Below are positions 19,893-29,076 of a DNA stretch of 64,000 nt, piece by piece (the stretch's first letter is position 1; each line of letters begins with the position of its first letter). Source of the DNA: Picochlorum sp. 'celeri' (taxonomy: Eukaryota > Chlorophyta > Trebouxiophyceae); NCBI GenBank assembly GCA_010909725.1, contig JAACMV010000023.1, positions 248,001-312,000 on the forward strand. The letters are read 5' to 3'. A program made the translations under genes and the position numbers. The notes below the pieces were generated by a model. It was not told the DNA's origin and did not search any database. It saw nothing but the letters and a program-made list of their open reading frames with translations.

Positions 19893-21377
19893 TTATAGGG
19901 AACGATTTTCATCGTTGTCGAACCTGAAGGGATTTGCCTCGGCAAATGGATCATAACTCTCCATGAAAAAGCCATCCTGGTTATTGTTGACAAGCAAAGG
20001 GGTTCCTGGAGTGGAATTCTGTAGGGTTCCATCGTCCAAAAGGCCATCGAATCCTGGAAGAAACTCTGTGGCAGGAATTCCTCGACACGTTGGCTGCGGC
20101 AAGATGGAGTCAGGGAACCCATCAAAGATGGCATTGTTGTAGCCCTGTCCTGATGACATCTCAGTCCCAGCTCCTTTTCCTTCTGGTTGCACCAGACGCA
20201 GAGCATCATGCTGTACGCCATTATCAGAACATCTTGGGAGGATACCATTAAATCCTGGAAGAAACTCTGCGGCAGGAATTCCTTGACATGTTGGCTGCGT
20301 CAAGACAGATGCAGGGAACCCATCAAAGATGGCATTGTTGTAGCCCTGTCCTGATGACATTTCAGTCCCAGATCCTTTTCCTTCTGGCTGCACCAGATGC
20401 AAAGCATCATGCTGTACGCCGTTATCAGGACGTCTTGGTAAGATACCATTGAATCTTGGATGAAACTCTGTGGCAGGAAATCCTTGACATGTTGGCTGCG
20501 TCAAGACGGAGTCAGGGGACCCATCAAAAGCACCACCATCAAAGGCGTTCTGCTCTGATGTGTCGCCACTACCATCTCCTCCACTTCTTGGTCGCACCAG
20601 ACGTGCAGCCTCACGCTGTACATCCTCCTCAAGATCTGATGGCCTCTGTCTCTTAGTACTACCACGTAGTCGCGAGGAATCTTGTGGTGGATTGGTCCTC
20701 TTTTCCAGGGGGGAATTTGAACTGGAAATCTTTCTAGCTGCATCCATCAGGATTTCCAGCGCACGATGAACGCCAGTGTCACTTTTCACACTTTCGCTCA
20801 AGCTTCTAGTTAAACTCTTTTCCAGCTGCTTCCAGTTCGTATTCTCTGCGAGATCCAGATCACTAGCACTGCACAGAATGTAAGCACCCACCTGGAAACG
20901 TATGTATACCCGCGCTTTAGGCGTCAGTTTTTTCCAGAATGCGCTCTTTTCTTTTGATGCGTTGTAAAGAATCGAAAGTGCATCTTTGGTTTCACCAGTA
21001 CACTTCATGAGATCCAGCAGCAAATTATATAGACCCATCGGCGACACGATAAAAAACGAGTGTGTTACCGTGTTTTTTCCCTTTAATTTGTCTGGGCAGA
21101 CGGTATGTTCGATATCACCCATGTGCTCTTTTACTGCTCTTGTTACTCTCTGATTGATAATGTCTGGTTTCATCGCCATCTCAGTGATGATTGTATAATG
21201 GAAGAAAGGCAGTCGTCTAATGTTCTTAGGAAGACTAAATTCTTTGATTGTCTCATCAAAGCCCCCTCGGACCTCACCCCCCTCACATATCGTCGATAAC
21301 TTCCGACGAAGTTCGATTTGGCGGCCATCCTTGGATTTTCTTTCGCAAGTTTCTTGGAAACTGTCGTTGCTGGCCAT
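19893..21377 (-). CDS. Unknown protein with C-terminal 67-aa tandem repeats
   Basis: 494 aa from ATG 21377-21375 (an in-frame TTG lies upstream but is an unlikely start). Residues 1-200 form a probable globular, helical region (for example RRLPFFHYTIITEMAMKPD, SPMGLYNLLLDLMKCTGETK, WKKLTPKARVYIRFQVGAYI) that I cannot assign. A basic linker with KRTNPP and TKRQRPSD follows. Residues about 290-470 contain two full copies plus a partial third copy of a 67-residue unit (FDGFPxSVLTQPTCQGIP, EFLPGFNGILPR, NGVQHDALRLVQPEGKG, TEMSSGQGYNNAI). The repeats are almost identical at DNA level (201-bp period), so the expansion is recent. Confidence 0.6.
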   Translation of the reverse strand: MASNDSFQETCERKSKDGRQIELRRKLSTICEGGEVRGGFDETIKEFSLPKNIRRLPFFHYTIITEMAMKPDIINQRVTRAVKEHMGDIEHTVCPDKLKGKNTVTHSFFIVSPMGLYNLLLDLMKCTGETKDALSILYNASKEKSAFWKKLTPKARVYIRFQVGAYILCSASDLDLAENTNWKQLEKSLTRSLSESVKSDTGVHRALEILMDAARKISSSNSPLEKRTNPPQDSSRLRGSTKRQRPSDLEEDVQREAARLVRPRSGGDGSGDTSEQNAFDGGAFDGSPDSVLTQPTCQGFPATEFHPRFNGILPRRPDNGVQHDALHLVQPEGKGSGTEMSSGQGYNNAIFDGFPASVLTQPTCQGIPAAEFLPGFNGILPRCSDNGVQHDALRLVQPEGKGAGTEMSSGQGYNNAIFDGFPDSILPQPTCRGIPATEFLPGFDGLLDDGTLQNSTPGTPLLVNNNQDGFFMESYDPFAEANPFRFDNDENRSL

Positions 21378-22056
21378 GGTTCGTTCGTTTGGCAAAGAAA
21401 AGAAAGCAAGAAAAAAAAAACCCGAAAAGCACTCTATGCTATATCACCGTTGCCTCTGCATATCGGAAATAGTAAGATGTCTATGAATGGTTGTGAATTG
21501 GATAGAACAAGCCGCGACAAAGTGTTTGTGACAGAATTGTTGATTCGAGATGATCGAGTAGTAGATGTCGCTCGCAGTGGTTGAAACCGTTTGTAGTGAT
21601 ACAAACGGGTTCCAGACACATATAAACACCAATATGTCATATCTATGTGATACGAATCACATATGACAGCACGTACAAGAGTTCCGGTTTGAAGTTGACT
21701 TTGCGCTCGACTACTCTACTCTCAGCACTTGAGAAGAAGAAAAGACAGTCGGTACCTAAACAGAGAATAATTACTACTGTTGTTGGATATATAATATGAA
21801 TTGGAGGGTTATTACATGTTGCAGTGCCTCATGATGGCGCAAATTTGCTGATTAGTGTGTCCTTCAAAGCGCGGGTAAATTCGAATTCGCGAATTCGATT
21901 GACATGCCCTGTCAAAGGCTCTTTTTGAAGGGATCGTTGGAAACTTTCCCCGAGATAGTGGAATGTATCCCATCAAAAGGAACGTTCGATCGGAGATAAG
22001 AAGGTATGTTCCGTAAAAGGATATTTAGAAACTGTTTTTAATGTTCAAAATAAGCT
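21378..22056. other. Intergenic region between the repeat protein and tRNA-Lys
   Basis: About 680 bp with no gene that I can support. It contains an A-rich run (21411-21423) and an 18-bp perfect palindrome, TCGAATTCGCGAATTCGA, at 21881-21898. Confidence 0.5.
22047..22050 (-). terminator. RNA polymerase III T-tract for tRNA-Lys
   Basis: Four consecutive T residues on the minus strand, seven bases after the tRNA discriminator base. This is the usual minimal Pol III stop. Confidence 0.7.
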
Positions 22057-22161
22057 CACCCGCGGCGAGTATCGAACTCGCGACCACTAGATACCTATCA
22101 ACCAAACCCTTTGATAGGGCAGTCTTAAAAGTCTAGCGCTCTACCACTGAGCTACGCGGGT
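22057..22161 (-). tRNA. tRNA-Lys(UUU) with a 33-nt intron
   Basis: On the minus strand the acceptor stem ACCCGCG pairs with CGCGGGT, followed by discriminator G. The D arm is AGCTCAGTGGTAGAGC. The anticodon stem CTAGA/TCTAG encloses the loop CTTTTAA with anticodon TTT. The T arm is CGCGAGTTCGATACTCGCG-like, with TTCGATA in the loop. The anticodon stem only closes if a 33-nt insertion directly 3' of position 37 is removed (AGACTGCCC...GATAGGT), which is the canonical site of eukaryotic nuclear tRNA introns. The mature tRNA is 72 nt. Confidence 0.94.
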
Positions 22162-22967
22162 AGGGAGACGTGTAGCCGGAATTTCCTGTTGTATACTAAG
22201 AGATGTCCACCATGCCACGCCCCCCAAGAACAACGCCAAGGCTCTGGACAGCGGATCCGACCGCCCCTTGGTGTGCTGAAGAAGCAAGAGAGTGAGAAAA
22301 TCTGGGCCGACACAAAGTTGCTGCTTGCGTGGGCGGCCTTCTCGTCAGGGAACCCGGCTGTCTGTGCGACTGAGGAAGCTTGGGGTGTCAATGACAAGTG
22401 GTTCCTTCCTGGTGGCCCGTGCCTGTCAGGAGACATAGCAGTGGCCGCCAGCTGGGTGTCCAGATACCATTCCAGGCATGTGAGGATTGCACTCGCTAAA
22501 AACTCACTCCCACACCGCCGCGGCCCCCCAAAGAAAAACGCCACCATATGTATGATATTATAATGCATTTCCATCCATTCTTCAACTGGGTTTTTTTATC
22601 TGCTATGACGACTGAATAATAGGGTATGCCAACCAAAAAGGACTCCTCTGAATGATCAGTCAGTCTTTTTTCAAATTCGACAGATCTGTCCTTGTTGTCG
22701 AAACAACAACCCTCCCGTCATGCCATGTGACATGGGCCATTATTTATTATTATCATTCAATAATAATAATAATATGATGATGATACTGAGGAAAAAGTGA
22801 AACCATTCAAGTGTTATGAATGAAATGAAATGGAACGTTTATTCCGTTGTCAACAAACGTCGAATCTGTGCGTATCTCATCCCAACAGCAAATATTCATT
22901 CATAAACGCTGAATTAATATGAAGATGAGATGTATAGATACAGTATACGTGTGAGAGGGGGAGCGCC
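22162..22967. other. GC-rich orphan segment and AT-rich spacer, no assignable gene
   Basis: The first 400 bp (22189-22563) are visibly richer in G and C than the flanks and open in overlapping frames on both strands. The + frame has no ATG but reads protein-like (ESEKIWADTKLLLAWAAF, NDKWFLPGGPCLSGDIAVAA). The minus frame starts MEMHYNIIHMVAFFFGGP. Related CCCCCCAA-GAA-AACGCCA strings occur at both ends. I cannot identify a family; a gene fragment or an element remnant are both possible. The remainder to 22967 is AT-rich spacer with a TAA run near 22761-22773. Confidence 0.35.
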
Positions 22968-23862
22968 ATGTCGGTAAGAACACGAAGCTGTTTAACAACG
23001 ACGACTGACCAGTCTCAAAAGGAGGACAGCGACTTGTTGGCTCTCCGTGATACATACACCAAAAGGTTGCTATTGCTCACGATGATGACGGAACAACAGA
23101 CATGCATGGATGCAGTTGTGGACCAAAATTTCTCCGAGTGTTCGAGAGAAGAGCCATCATCATCATCATCTGAGATGATGATGATGATGCCTGCAGACGA
23201 ATCTTCTTGTTGTACTAGTACATCATTTGAGGAATGGATAAAGACGGTAGGTTTCTTTCTTCTTCTTGGTAGAAGAATTCATGATGTCTCACCACTGTTT
23301 ATTTATTATTGTTTCTTAGCAGAGCCTGTCTGCACAGAAAGTCGTGCGTTCCCTTGCCTTGAGCGGTTTTTACAACCCCAAAACAAAGAACTTGAAAAGA
23401 AATATATGTTGGTTCGAGGCGTACTTGGAGGGTATTTTTGTTATGACTGAAAAGTATGGTGAATTTGATGTGGACAACAAGTATGAAGAGGTTGCTTTTC
23501 ACAAGGTAAAGGAGCAGTGCGCCTTGGAGGGGTGGAATTTTGAAAGGGTGTGCCAGGTGGCATGTGATGAAGAGATTGAGTTTGAGTCATTCATTGGAGA
23601 GGAAGACGAGTCCAGTACGCCTAAAGAGGAGGAGTCATCATTACCTGTTTGCTACAAGACTATTGCGACGCCAAGAACACCACCAGGATTTTACCGTGAA
23701 ATTCACAACAATACTAATAGAGCATTCTTTCCGGTAGGAACGAAACAACAAAGGCACAAGAAGAAGAAGAAGAAAAGAGTTCCTCTCGAGCCATCAAAGC
23801 CTATGACTATCGTGGTGGAACGCCCAGGAAAGCGTCCTTGTACAAAATTGGCCTTGAAGTAG
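22968..23862 (+). CDS. Unknown protein with a nuclear-type basic C-terminus
   Basis: Exons are 22968-23246 and 23320-23862. The 73-nt intron (GTAGGT...CTTAG) joins FEEWIKT to QSLSAQKVVRSLALSGFYNP, for 273 aa. The N-terminal third is Ser/Met-rich, partly through trinucleotide repeats. The centre (about 90-175, KRNICWFEAYLEGIFVMTEK, WNFERVCQVACDEEIEFES) looks like a folded helical domain that I do not recognise. The C-terminus carries a lysine run (HKKKKKKRV) consistent with a nuclear localisation signal. The joined frame is more coherent than either single ORF, which supports the splice. Confidence 0.6.
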
Positions 23863-24085
23863 TAGTAGGAATGTTTACCCCCAACCTTGGACCCACAAAC
23901 TTGGGAACCACGTTGGTGGTGGTCCCACGAACATGGGAAATCACGAAAATATTCTGATTATTGTAAAAAATTAAAGAAAAAAAAAGAACTATACAACATC
24001 AATAATCAACCACTGCGGTGACGAAAGAAAGAAAATGCATTCTGCATCATATTTTTCCTTCTAACTAAAGAAGCAAGAAGCAAGA
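23863..24085. promoter_or_regulatory. Short intergenic region with an imperfect direct repeat upstream of the kinase
   Basis: Two related 24-25 bp strings, GGACCCACAAACTTGGGAAC (23889) and GGTCCCACGAACATGGGAAA (23921), are spaced 32 bp apart upstream of the kinase ATG at 24086. They could be paired regulatory sites or chance repetition. Confidence 0.35.
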
Positions 24086-25282
24086 ATGTCGTCATCAATC
24101 GAGCCAGGGTCGCTCCTTGGCAAAGGTCGCTATAGAGTTGTAAAGGAAATCAATCGTGGAGGGACTGCAGTGGTGTATGAAGGAGTGGATCTCATGCAGC
24201 AGACACGAGTTGCTCTCAAGGTGATGAGTCCCAAGCACTATAGCTCTTCGTCGTCCATGAAGGCTGTCAAGAGGGAGATTGAATACGCCGTGTCCGTGCA
24301 AAACGATCACGTTGTCAAGCTTCTCGATTTTGTCGCGGATGAAAGACACGTTGTGATTGTGTGGGAGCTCATTACTGGGTCGGACCTGCTCGACCTGCTG
24401 AATGACAAGGGAGGGCGACTCCAAGAGCGAGAGGCTGCATTTTACTTTGCGCAATTGTTACAGGCAGTCATGTTCATTCATTCTCATGGATTGTGTCACA
24501 GAGACTTGAAACCAGAAAATTGCATGGTGGAGCAGGCAACCAATCGCCTCAAAATTATTGATTTTGGACTGAGCAGAAGAGAGCAGTCGGCAGTGACGCT
24601 GGGTGTTGGAACCCCAGATTACATGGCGCCAGAACTTTTGGGTGCGACGACGGACAATTTTGACGCACTTAAACAACGTCGGGTGGGAAAATATGATGCC
24701 AAAGCCTGCGATGTGTGGGCCATGGGAGTCCTGCTGTATCTCCTTGTGACTGGCAAGTATCCCTTTGAAAACCCAAAGCAGTCAAACAATGTGATTGCAA
24801 CCCTTCAAAACATTCGAAATGGCCGCATGCGCCCATTGCCATCTCGAATTTCCGCAGAATGTGTGAATTTGATCGAGTGCATGTTGCGTCAGGACCCACA
24901 GCAGAGAATCACCCTTGCCGACATGTGCGCCCATCCATGGTTCCGCATGTGCAATGTATCATCATCATCATCCACTGTGACTCACAATTGTAGTGGTGAT
25001 GGTGACGCATCGTTGGAAAAAAAGGATGACAGTTTCTCGTTTCCCTCGGGCGTTGATGATGTGGTAGGATCCAAAAACACACCAGCGACAATTCAGTCTC
25101 CCATCATCAGTGTGAGCGCACATGCATCATCATCAACGACGACTCCTCCACCAAAGGTGGCCCAAGTCTCACGTAACGAAAGTGGCGACACCATTATCAA
25201 AGTCACCAAGGTTTCTGCTGCTGAACAACAAAAGCCACCACGCACAATGGGATTTTGTGGATTTTTGTTCCGTCATCGTTGA
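24086..25282 (+). CDS. Serine/threonine protein kinase, CAMK-like
   Basis: 398 aa. The kinase domain spans about residues 13-285. It has the glycine loop INRGGTAVVYEG, the ATP-binding lysine in VALKVM, the catalytic loop HRDLKPENCM, the metal-binding DFG in IIDFGLSRRE, and a GVGTPDYMAPELL activation segment. DVWAMGVLLYLLVTGKYPF and the terminal DPQQRITLADMCAHPWF complete the fold. The HPWF motif and overall pattern fit the CAMK/SnRK group. No activation-loop LxT signature points to a precise subfamily. The 110-aa tail is Ser/Thr-rich and unconserved. All catalytic residues are present, so it should be active. It converges on the rhomboid gene with 12 bp between stops. Confidence 0.93.
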   Translation: MSSSIEPGSLLGKGRYRVVKEINRGGTAVVYEGVDLMQQTRVALKVMSPKHYSSSSSMKAVKREIEYAVSVQNDHVVKLLDFVADERHVVIVWELITGSDLLDLLNDKGGRLQEREAAFYFAQLLQAVMFIHSHGLCHRDLKPENCMVEQATNRLKIIDFGLSRREQSAVTLGVGTPDYMAPELLGATTDNFDALKQRRVGKYDAKACDVWAMGVLLYLLVTGKYPFENPKQSNNVIATLQNIRNGRMRPLPSRISAECVNLIECMLRQDPQQRITLADMCAHPWFRMCNVSSSSSTVTHNCSGDGDASLEKKDDSFSFPSGVDDVVGSKNTPATIQSPIISVSAHASSSTTTPPPKVAQVSRNESGDTIIKVTKVSAAEQQKPPRTMGFCGFLFRHR

Positions 25283-25294
25283 CTTTTATTATTT

Positions 25295-25918
25295 TTATTG
25301 TGGTAATATCAAGTACTCTGTGAGTAGACAATAGTCTTCATTGTAGTAGCGATGCCAATAATGATACATATAACCACTCAATATGCCTGATACGTGCCCA
25401 AGAAAACTCACGTGGTGGTTCCAGCTCAACTGAATCACAATCAAAATGACCCAAGGCACCACCTGCCGTTGCGACCGTATCGACTCGATGGCCATCAACC
25501 CAAAGAGAACGGACGACATTCCGACAATGGATACTCGTGTGAGATGCAACGCCATTGAATTTGGGAGGATCCAGTCTCCGAGGTAGCAGAATGCGCAATA
25601 CAAAACGACGGAAAGGGCATTTAATGTTGCAGCACATGTCAAAAACATGCCACTCCCGAGCATTGGTTCCAACAGATATCCCAATTGGAACAACGCAGTC
25701 ATATTTAAGAGTATATGAGGGATATTTGCATGCATAAAGCAATACGTCAGTGCCCTCCAGAGTTGAAAGCGTTGGACAATGGCATGTGCTGACAGTGCTC
25801 CATGGTCGCCAAATGCTGCTATAAACGACTGCTGTTGCTGAGCGATGAACACTACGATACAGAGGCCGATCAGAGTGATTGTCACTGGTATTTTTCTGAT
25901 ACTGTCGGGATGCATCAT
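25295..25918 (-). CDS. Rhomboid-family intramembrane protein (probable serine protease)
   Basis: 207 aa with about six transmembrane helices. HANIPHILLNM in loop 1-TM2 matches the rhomboid H-x-x-x-H-x-x-x-N region. The catalytic serine lies in GMSSVLFGLM (GxSx motif, about residue 131), and the catalytic histidine in FLGHVSGILSGY (about 170). The short length without extra domains resembles secretory-pathway (RHBDD/RBL-type) rhomboids. The start is the second of two adjacent upstream ATG options (MMHPDS). Confidence 0.9.
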   Translation of the reverse strand: MMHPDSIRKIPVTITLIGLCIVVFIAQQQQSFIAAFGDHGALSAHAIVQRFQLWRALTYCFMHANIPHILLNMTALFQLGYLLEPMLGSGMFLTCAATLNALSVVLYCAFCYLGDWILPNSMALHLTRVSIVGMSSVLFGLMAIESIRSQRQVVPWVILIVIQLSWNHHVSFLGHVSGILSGYMYHYWHRYYNEDYCLLTEYLILPQ

Positions 25919-26019
25919 GGTATTCTTACAAAAAATTCAACAAAACAAAAAGAATCTGGTTGTCAATTTAATAGTAGTAGATCCATCAGCTGATGTCTGT
26001 CTGCAGTGTCTTACCACTA

Positions 26020-27762
26020 TTACAGAAGCAAGATGATGACAGAAAGGAATACACCGAGAGTGGTGGTGAATACAACATGCCGGCCAAGACTTGCTGAGGC
26101 TTGAGGCTCTTCTTCTTTTTCTTCTTCAAGAGCCGTTGGTCCACTGCTCGGGGCAGCGTTTGCGTCCGACTTGATTTCCGGCAGTGCCTTGTCCTCGGTG
26201 TTTTCTCGCTCTCCAGACACGAGAGCGTTGTAGTTGGCATGGGTGCTGGCCAATACCTCGGTCAACAACTCGCCGTCAACGCAGGTCCCGTTGTACCCAA
26301 ACTCGGCTGGAGGGTCGCCAGATGGAATCTTGTAGTCCCTGAACCACTCGTAAATGGCTTGTAGCTCGCCAGGGAAGGCCTCTTCAGCCTGCGCAGCATT
26401 GGACACCTCGGAAGCCTTGGGGCTGTCGGTGGGAATCACAACCACCTTCCAGTCAACCTCGCCGTCATCAATCATGGCAAAGGCGCACACAGGCTTTACC
26501 TGGTACACTTGGCCGCTTGTGCACGCGGTGCTCCCAATCTCAACCACGTCGGTGGGGTCGTTGTCACCTCCAACACCACCCAGATCCTCTGAGATCACAT
26601 CTGGATCCTCCCAGGTCTGAGGCAACATGCCATAGTTCCACAAGATGGGGTATGGATAGTCACGCGGCTTGCCATCCTTTTCGTCCTGTGCAATAGGGTT
26701 TCCCTCCTCCTCTGTCTGTGTCTCAAACTTGGCAGTGGTGTTGACGGGAATCTCACAGAAAAAGTTGAGCGTGCCATTTGTGGCGCCATAGAGGGGAATG
26801 TCGTGCCAGGCTGAGATGACATTTCCATCGGCATCCAGGGTACTGACACGATATGCCAACGTTCCTGGTGTTCCCTCTGTCTGGACAGAGAAACCAAGAG
26901 GAGAAGAGGAAGAAGAAGGTTCACTGCTCGGGGCAGCATTTGCGTCCGACTTGATTTCTGGCAATGCCTTGTCCTCAGTGTTTTCTCGCTCTCCAGACAC
27001 CAGGGCGTTGTAGTTGGCATGGGTGCTGGCCAACACCTCGGTCAACAACTCACCGTCGACGCAGGTCCCGTTGTACCCAAACTCGGCTGGAGGGTCGCCA
27101 GATGGAATCTTGTAGTCCCTGAACCACTCGTAAATGGCTTGAAGCTCGCCAGGGAAGGCCTCTTCAGCCTGCGCAGCATTGGACACCTCGGAAGCCTTGG
27201 GGTTGTCGGTGGGAATCACAACCACCTTCCAGTCAACCTCACCGTCATCAATCATGGCAAAGGCGCACACAGGCTTTACCTGGTACACTTGGCCGCTTGT
27301 GCACGCGGTGCTCCCAATCTCAACCACGTCGGTGGGGTCGTTGTCACCTCCAACACCACCCAGCTCCTCTGAAATCACATCTGGATCCTCCCAGGTCTGA
27401 GGCAACATGCCATAGTTCCACAAGATGGGGTATGGATAGTCACGCGGCTTGCCATCCTTTTCGTCCTGTGCAATAGGGTTTCCCGCCTCCTCTGTCTGTG
27501 TCTCAAACTTGGCAGTGGTGTTGACGGGAATCTCACAGAAAAAGTTGAGCGTGCCATTTGTGGCGCCATAGAGCGGAATGTCGTGCCAGGCTGAGATGAC
27601 ATTTCCATCGGCATCCAGGGTACTGACACGATATGCCAACGTTCCCGGTGTTCCCTCTGTCTGGACAGAGAAACCAAGAGCACCACCTGCTGCTGCTGCT
27701 GCTGCCTGTGCAGCCAACAGGATTCCTGCAGCACTATATACCAACACAGAGTTCCAAACCAT
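26020..27762 (-). CDS. Secreted, tandem-domain soluble inorganic pyrophosphatase (family I)
   Basis: 580 aa. Residues 1-27 are a signal peptide (ILLAAQAAAAAAGG). Two nearly identical family I pyrophosphatase domains follow (about 29-270 and 289-530), separated by an acidic/Ser linker. Each has ISAWHDIPLY, CEIPVNTTAKFET, QTWEDPDV, the signature GDNDPTDVVEIG, DDGEVDWKVV and YEWFRDYKIPSG, so all metal- and phosphate-binding residues known from yeast PPase appear present. The C-terminus ends in a hydrophobic stretch with no basic tail (VVFTTTLGVFLSVIILLL), typical of a GPI-attachment signal. The duplicated DNA block is about 760 bp at a 780-bp offset with few differences, so the duplication is recent. 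Intracellular single-domain enzymes are the norm in this family. Confidence 0.93.
   Translation of the reverse strand: MVWNSVLVYSAAGILLAAQAAAAAAGGALGFSVQTEGTPGTLAYRVSTLDADGNVISAWHDIPLYGATNGTLNFFCEIPVNTTAKFETQTEEAGNPIAQDEKDGKPRDYPYPILWNYGMLPQTWEDPDVISEELGGVGGDNDPTDVVEIGSTACTSGQVYQVKPVCAFAMIDDGEVDWKVVVIPTDNPKASEVSNAAQAEEAFPGELQAIYEWFRDYKIPSGDPPAEFGYNGTCVDGELLTEVLASTHANYNALVSGERENTEDKALPEIKSDANAAPSSEPSSSSSPLGFSVQTEGTPGTLAYRVSTLDADGNVISAWHDIPLYGATNGTLNFFCEIPVNTTAKFETQTEEEGNPIAQDEKDGKPRDYPYPILWNYGMLPQTWEDPDVISEDLGGVGGDNDPTDVVEIGSTACTSGQVYQVKPVCAFAMIDDGEVDWKVVVIPTDSPKASEVSNAAQAEEAFPGELQAIYEWFRDYKIPSGDPPAEFGYNGTCVDGELLTEVLASTHANYNALVSGERENTEDKALPEIKSDANAAPSSGPTALEEEKEEEPQASASLGRHVVFTTTLGVFLSVIILLL
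26141..27680. repeat. Direct tandem duplication, 780-bp period, inside the pyrophosphatase gene
   Basis: The block at about 26141-26900 is repeated at about 26921-27680. Long stretches are identical (for example 26281-26400 versus 27061-27180 differ at about two positions by eye). The coordinates correspond to one pyrophosphatase domain plus linker. Confidence 0.9.
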
Positions 27763-28366
27763 TTTTTTTTAATCTATCAACGTATTTGATTGTCTATCGA
27801 GAGCCAAACATGTCAACATTAACAACAGCAGCAGAGCAACTCCTTTTTTGTTGCTGAGCAAGGAATAAGGAATCTAGATTCGGAATCTTCTGTGATGGAA
27901 AGATTCCTGCCTTGTCCTAGAAGAACTCCAAAAATCCTACTCCTCTTCCAGCAAGCCTTTCATTTTTTTTATAATACCACTTGGTATTATATTTTCCTTC
28001 TACTACTGCTGCTGCTGCTGCTGCTTGAATTTCCATCCAATATCCATCTACCTCAATACATATATACCAAAATCAACCAAGACTAATTAGTCTTATAATG
28101 CATAACTCACATGAGATCATGCATTTTGAGAGAGCTTTCTCTCTCTCTTTCGATATACATGGATCGACAATGCCTGCCGCAATGCTGTATGTCCAAACCC
28201 CAATCATGTATATGATTGCATTGATCATTGAAGGCCTCCAAATTACTTCTTCCTCCTCCCCCAAAGCAAGCCCCAAAGAAACACAGCAAGGAAAAGGAAT
28301 CATAAGTACTAGTTCATGTATGTCAGTTCAAAAAACCTATTATTAATAAATAAACTTTAAAAAAAA
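27763..28366. other. Divergent intergenic region, pyrophosphatase / SDF2
   Basis: About 600 bp between two secretory-pathway genes. It contains CTG repeats (about 28000-28025) and pyrimidine-rich tracts. No RNA gene or supported ORF is visible. Confidence 0.5.
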
Positions 28367-29076
28367 ATGCGTGAAATACAACAATCAGTATCTTTCCTCG
28401 TATTATGCTGCCTTCTTTTGCAGCAGAATAGCCTTGCCTTGGCAGGCAAAGACGTTCCTCCAGTGCGTTTGCTCTTGTCGCTCTTCGTGTCTCCTTCTTC
28501 TCTTTAACCACTCCAACAACAAATATACAGGCAGTAACATGCGGTAGCATTGTGAAATTGAAGAATGAAAAGACTGGACACGTTCTTCACTCGATCGACG
28601 TCAACTATGGAACTGGAAGTGGACAGCAGGCGGTGATTGGATCTACCGCCTCAGATAGTGCGGATAGTATGTGGATTGTTCGATCTGACAGTGCAGACTG
28701 CCGACAAGGCACTCCGATCAAGCAGAATCAGCTGATTCGTTTGCAGCACGTTCGCACAGCCAAGTGGTTGCACAGTCATCTGTTCCAGAGTCCCCTGTCT
28801 GGTCAGCAAGAAATTAGTTGCTTTGGGTCTGCAAAGCAGAGTGATACTGGAGATGTGTGGTCTGTTGAATGGGATGATGGCAAAAAGACGGCGTGGTTGA
28901 GAGACATGCCAGTGCGACTCAAGCACAAGGATACTGGGAGGTTCTTGTCCAATCACGGAAAGACCTATCCTCGTCCGATCCAGGGTCATTCGGAGGTGTT
29001 TGGAAGTTCTAAAAAAGGAAAAGAGCAGTTGTTTAGAGCTGGAGATGGAGTCTATTTTGCAGAGAGAGAAACGTAA
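28367..29076 (+). CDS. SDF2: SDF2-like ER protein with MIR domains
   Basis: Exons are 28367-28462 and 28531-29076. The 68-nt intron (GTGCGT...ACAG) joins GKDVPP to AVTCGSIVKL, for 213 aa. Exon 1 supplies the signal peptide (SFLVLCCLLLQQNSLALA). The rest is three MIR beta-trefoil repeats with the SDF2 hallmarks VTCGSIVKL, HSIDVNYGTGSGQQ, GTPIKQNQLIRLQH, WLHSHLFQSPLSGQQEIS and FLSNHGKTYPRPIQGHSEV. SDF2 proteins act in ER protein quality control, associated with Hsp40/BiP and O-mannosylation in other eukaryotes. No HDEL-type retention signal is evident at the C-terminus (ends FAERET). Its last 25 coding bases overlap MnmA on the opposite strand. Confidence 0.95.

Noticed and set aside
12000..23000. 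The whole accessory stretch as an integrated giant virus
   Set aside because: HNH and ankyrin proteins occur in giant viruses, but no capsid, viral polymerase, packaging ATPase or other hallmark is present, and the HNH-unit gene has a typical host intron.
26101..27400. + strand ORFs repeated twice over the pyrophosphatase gene
   Set aside because: Shadows duplicated along with the real gene.
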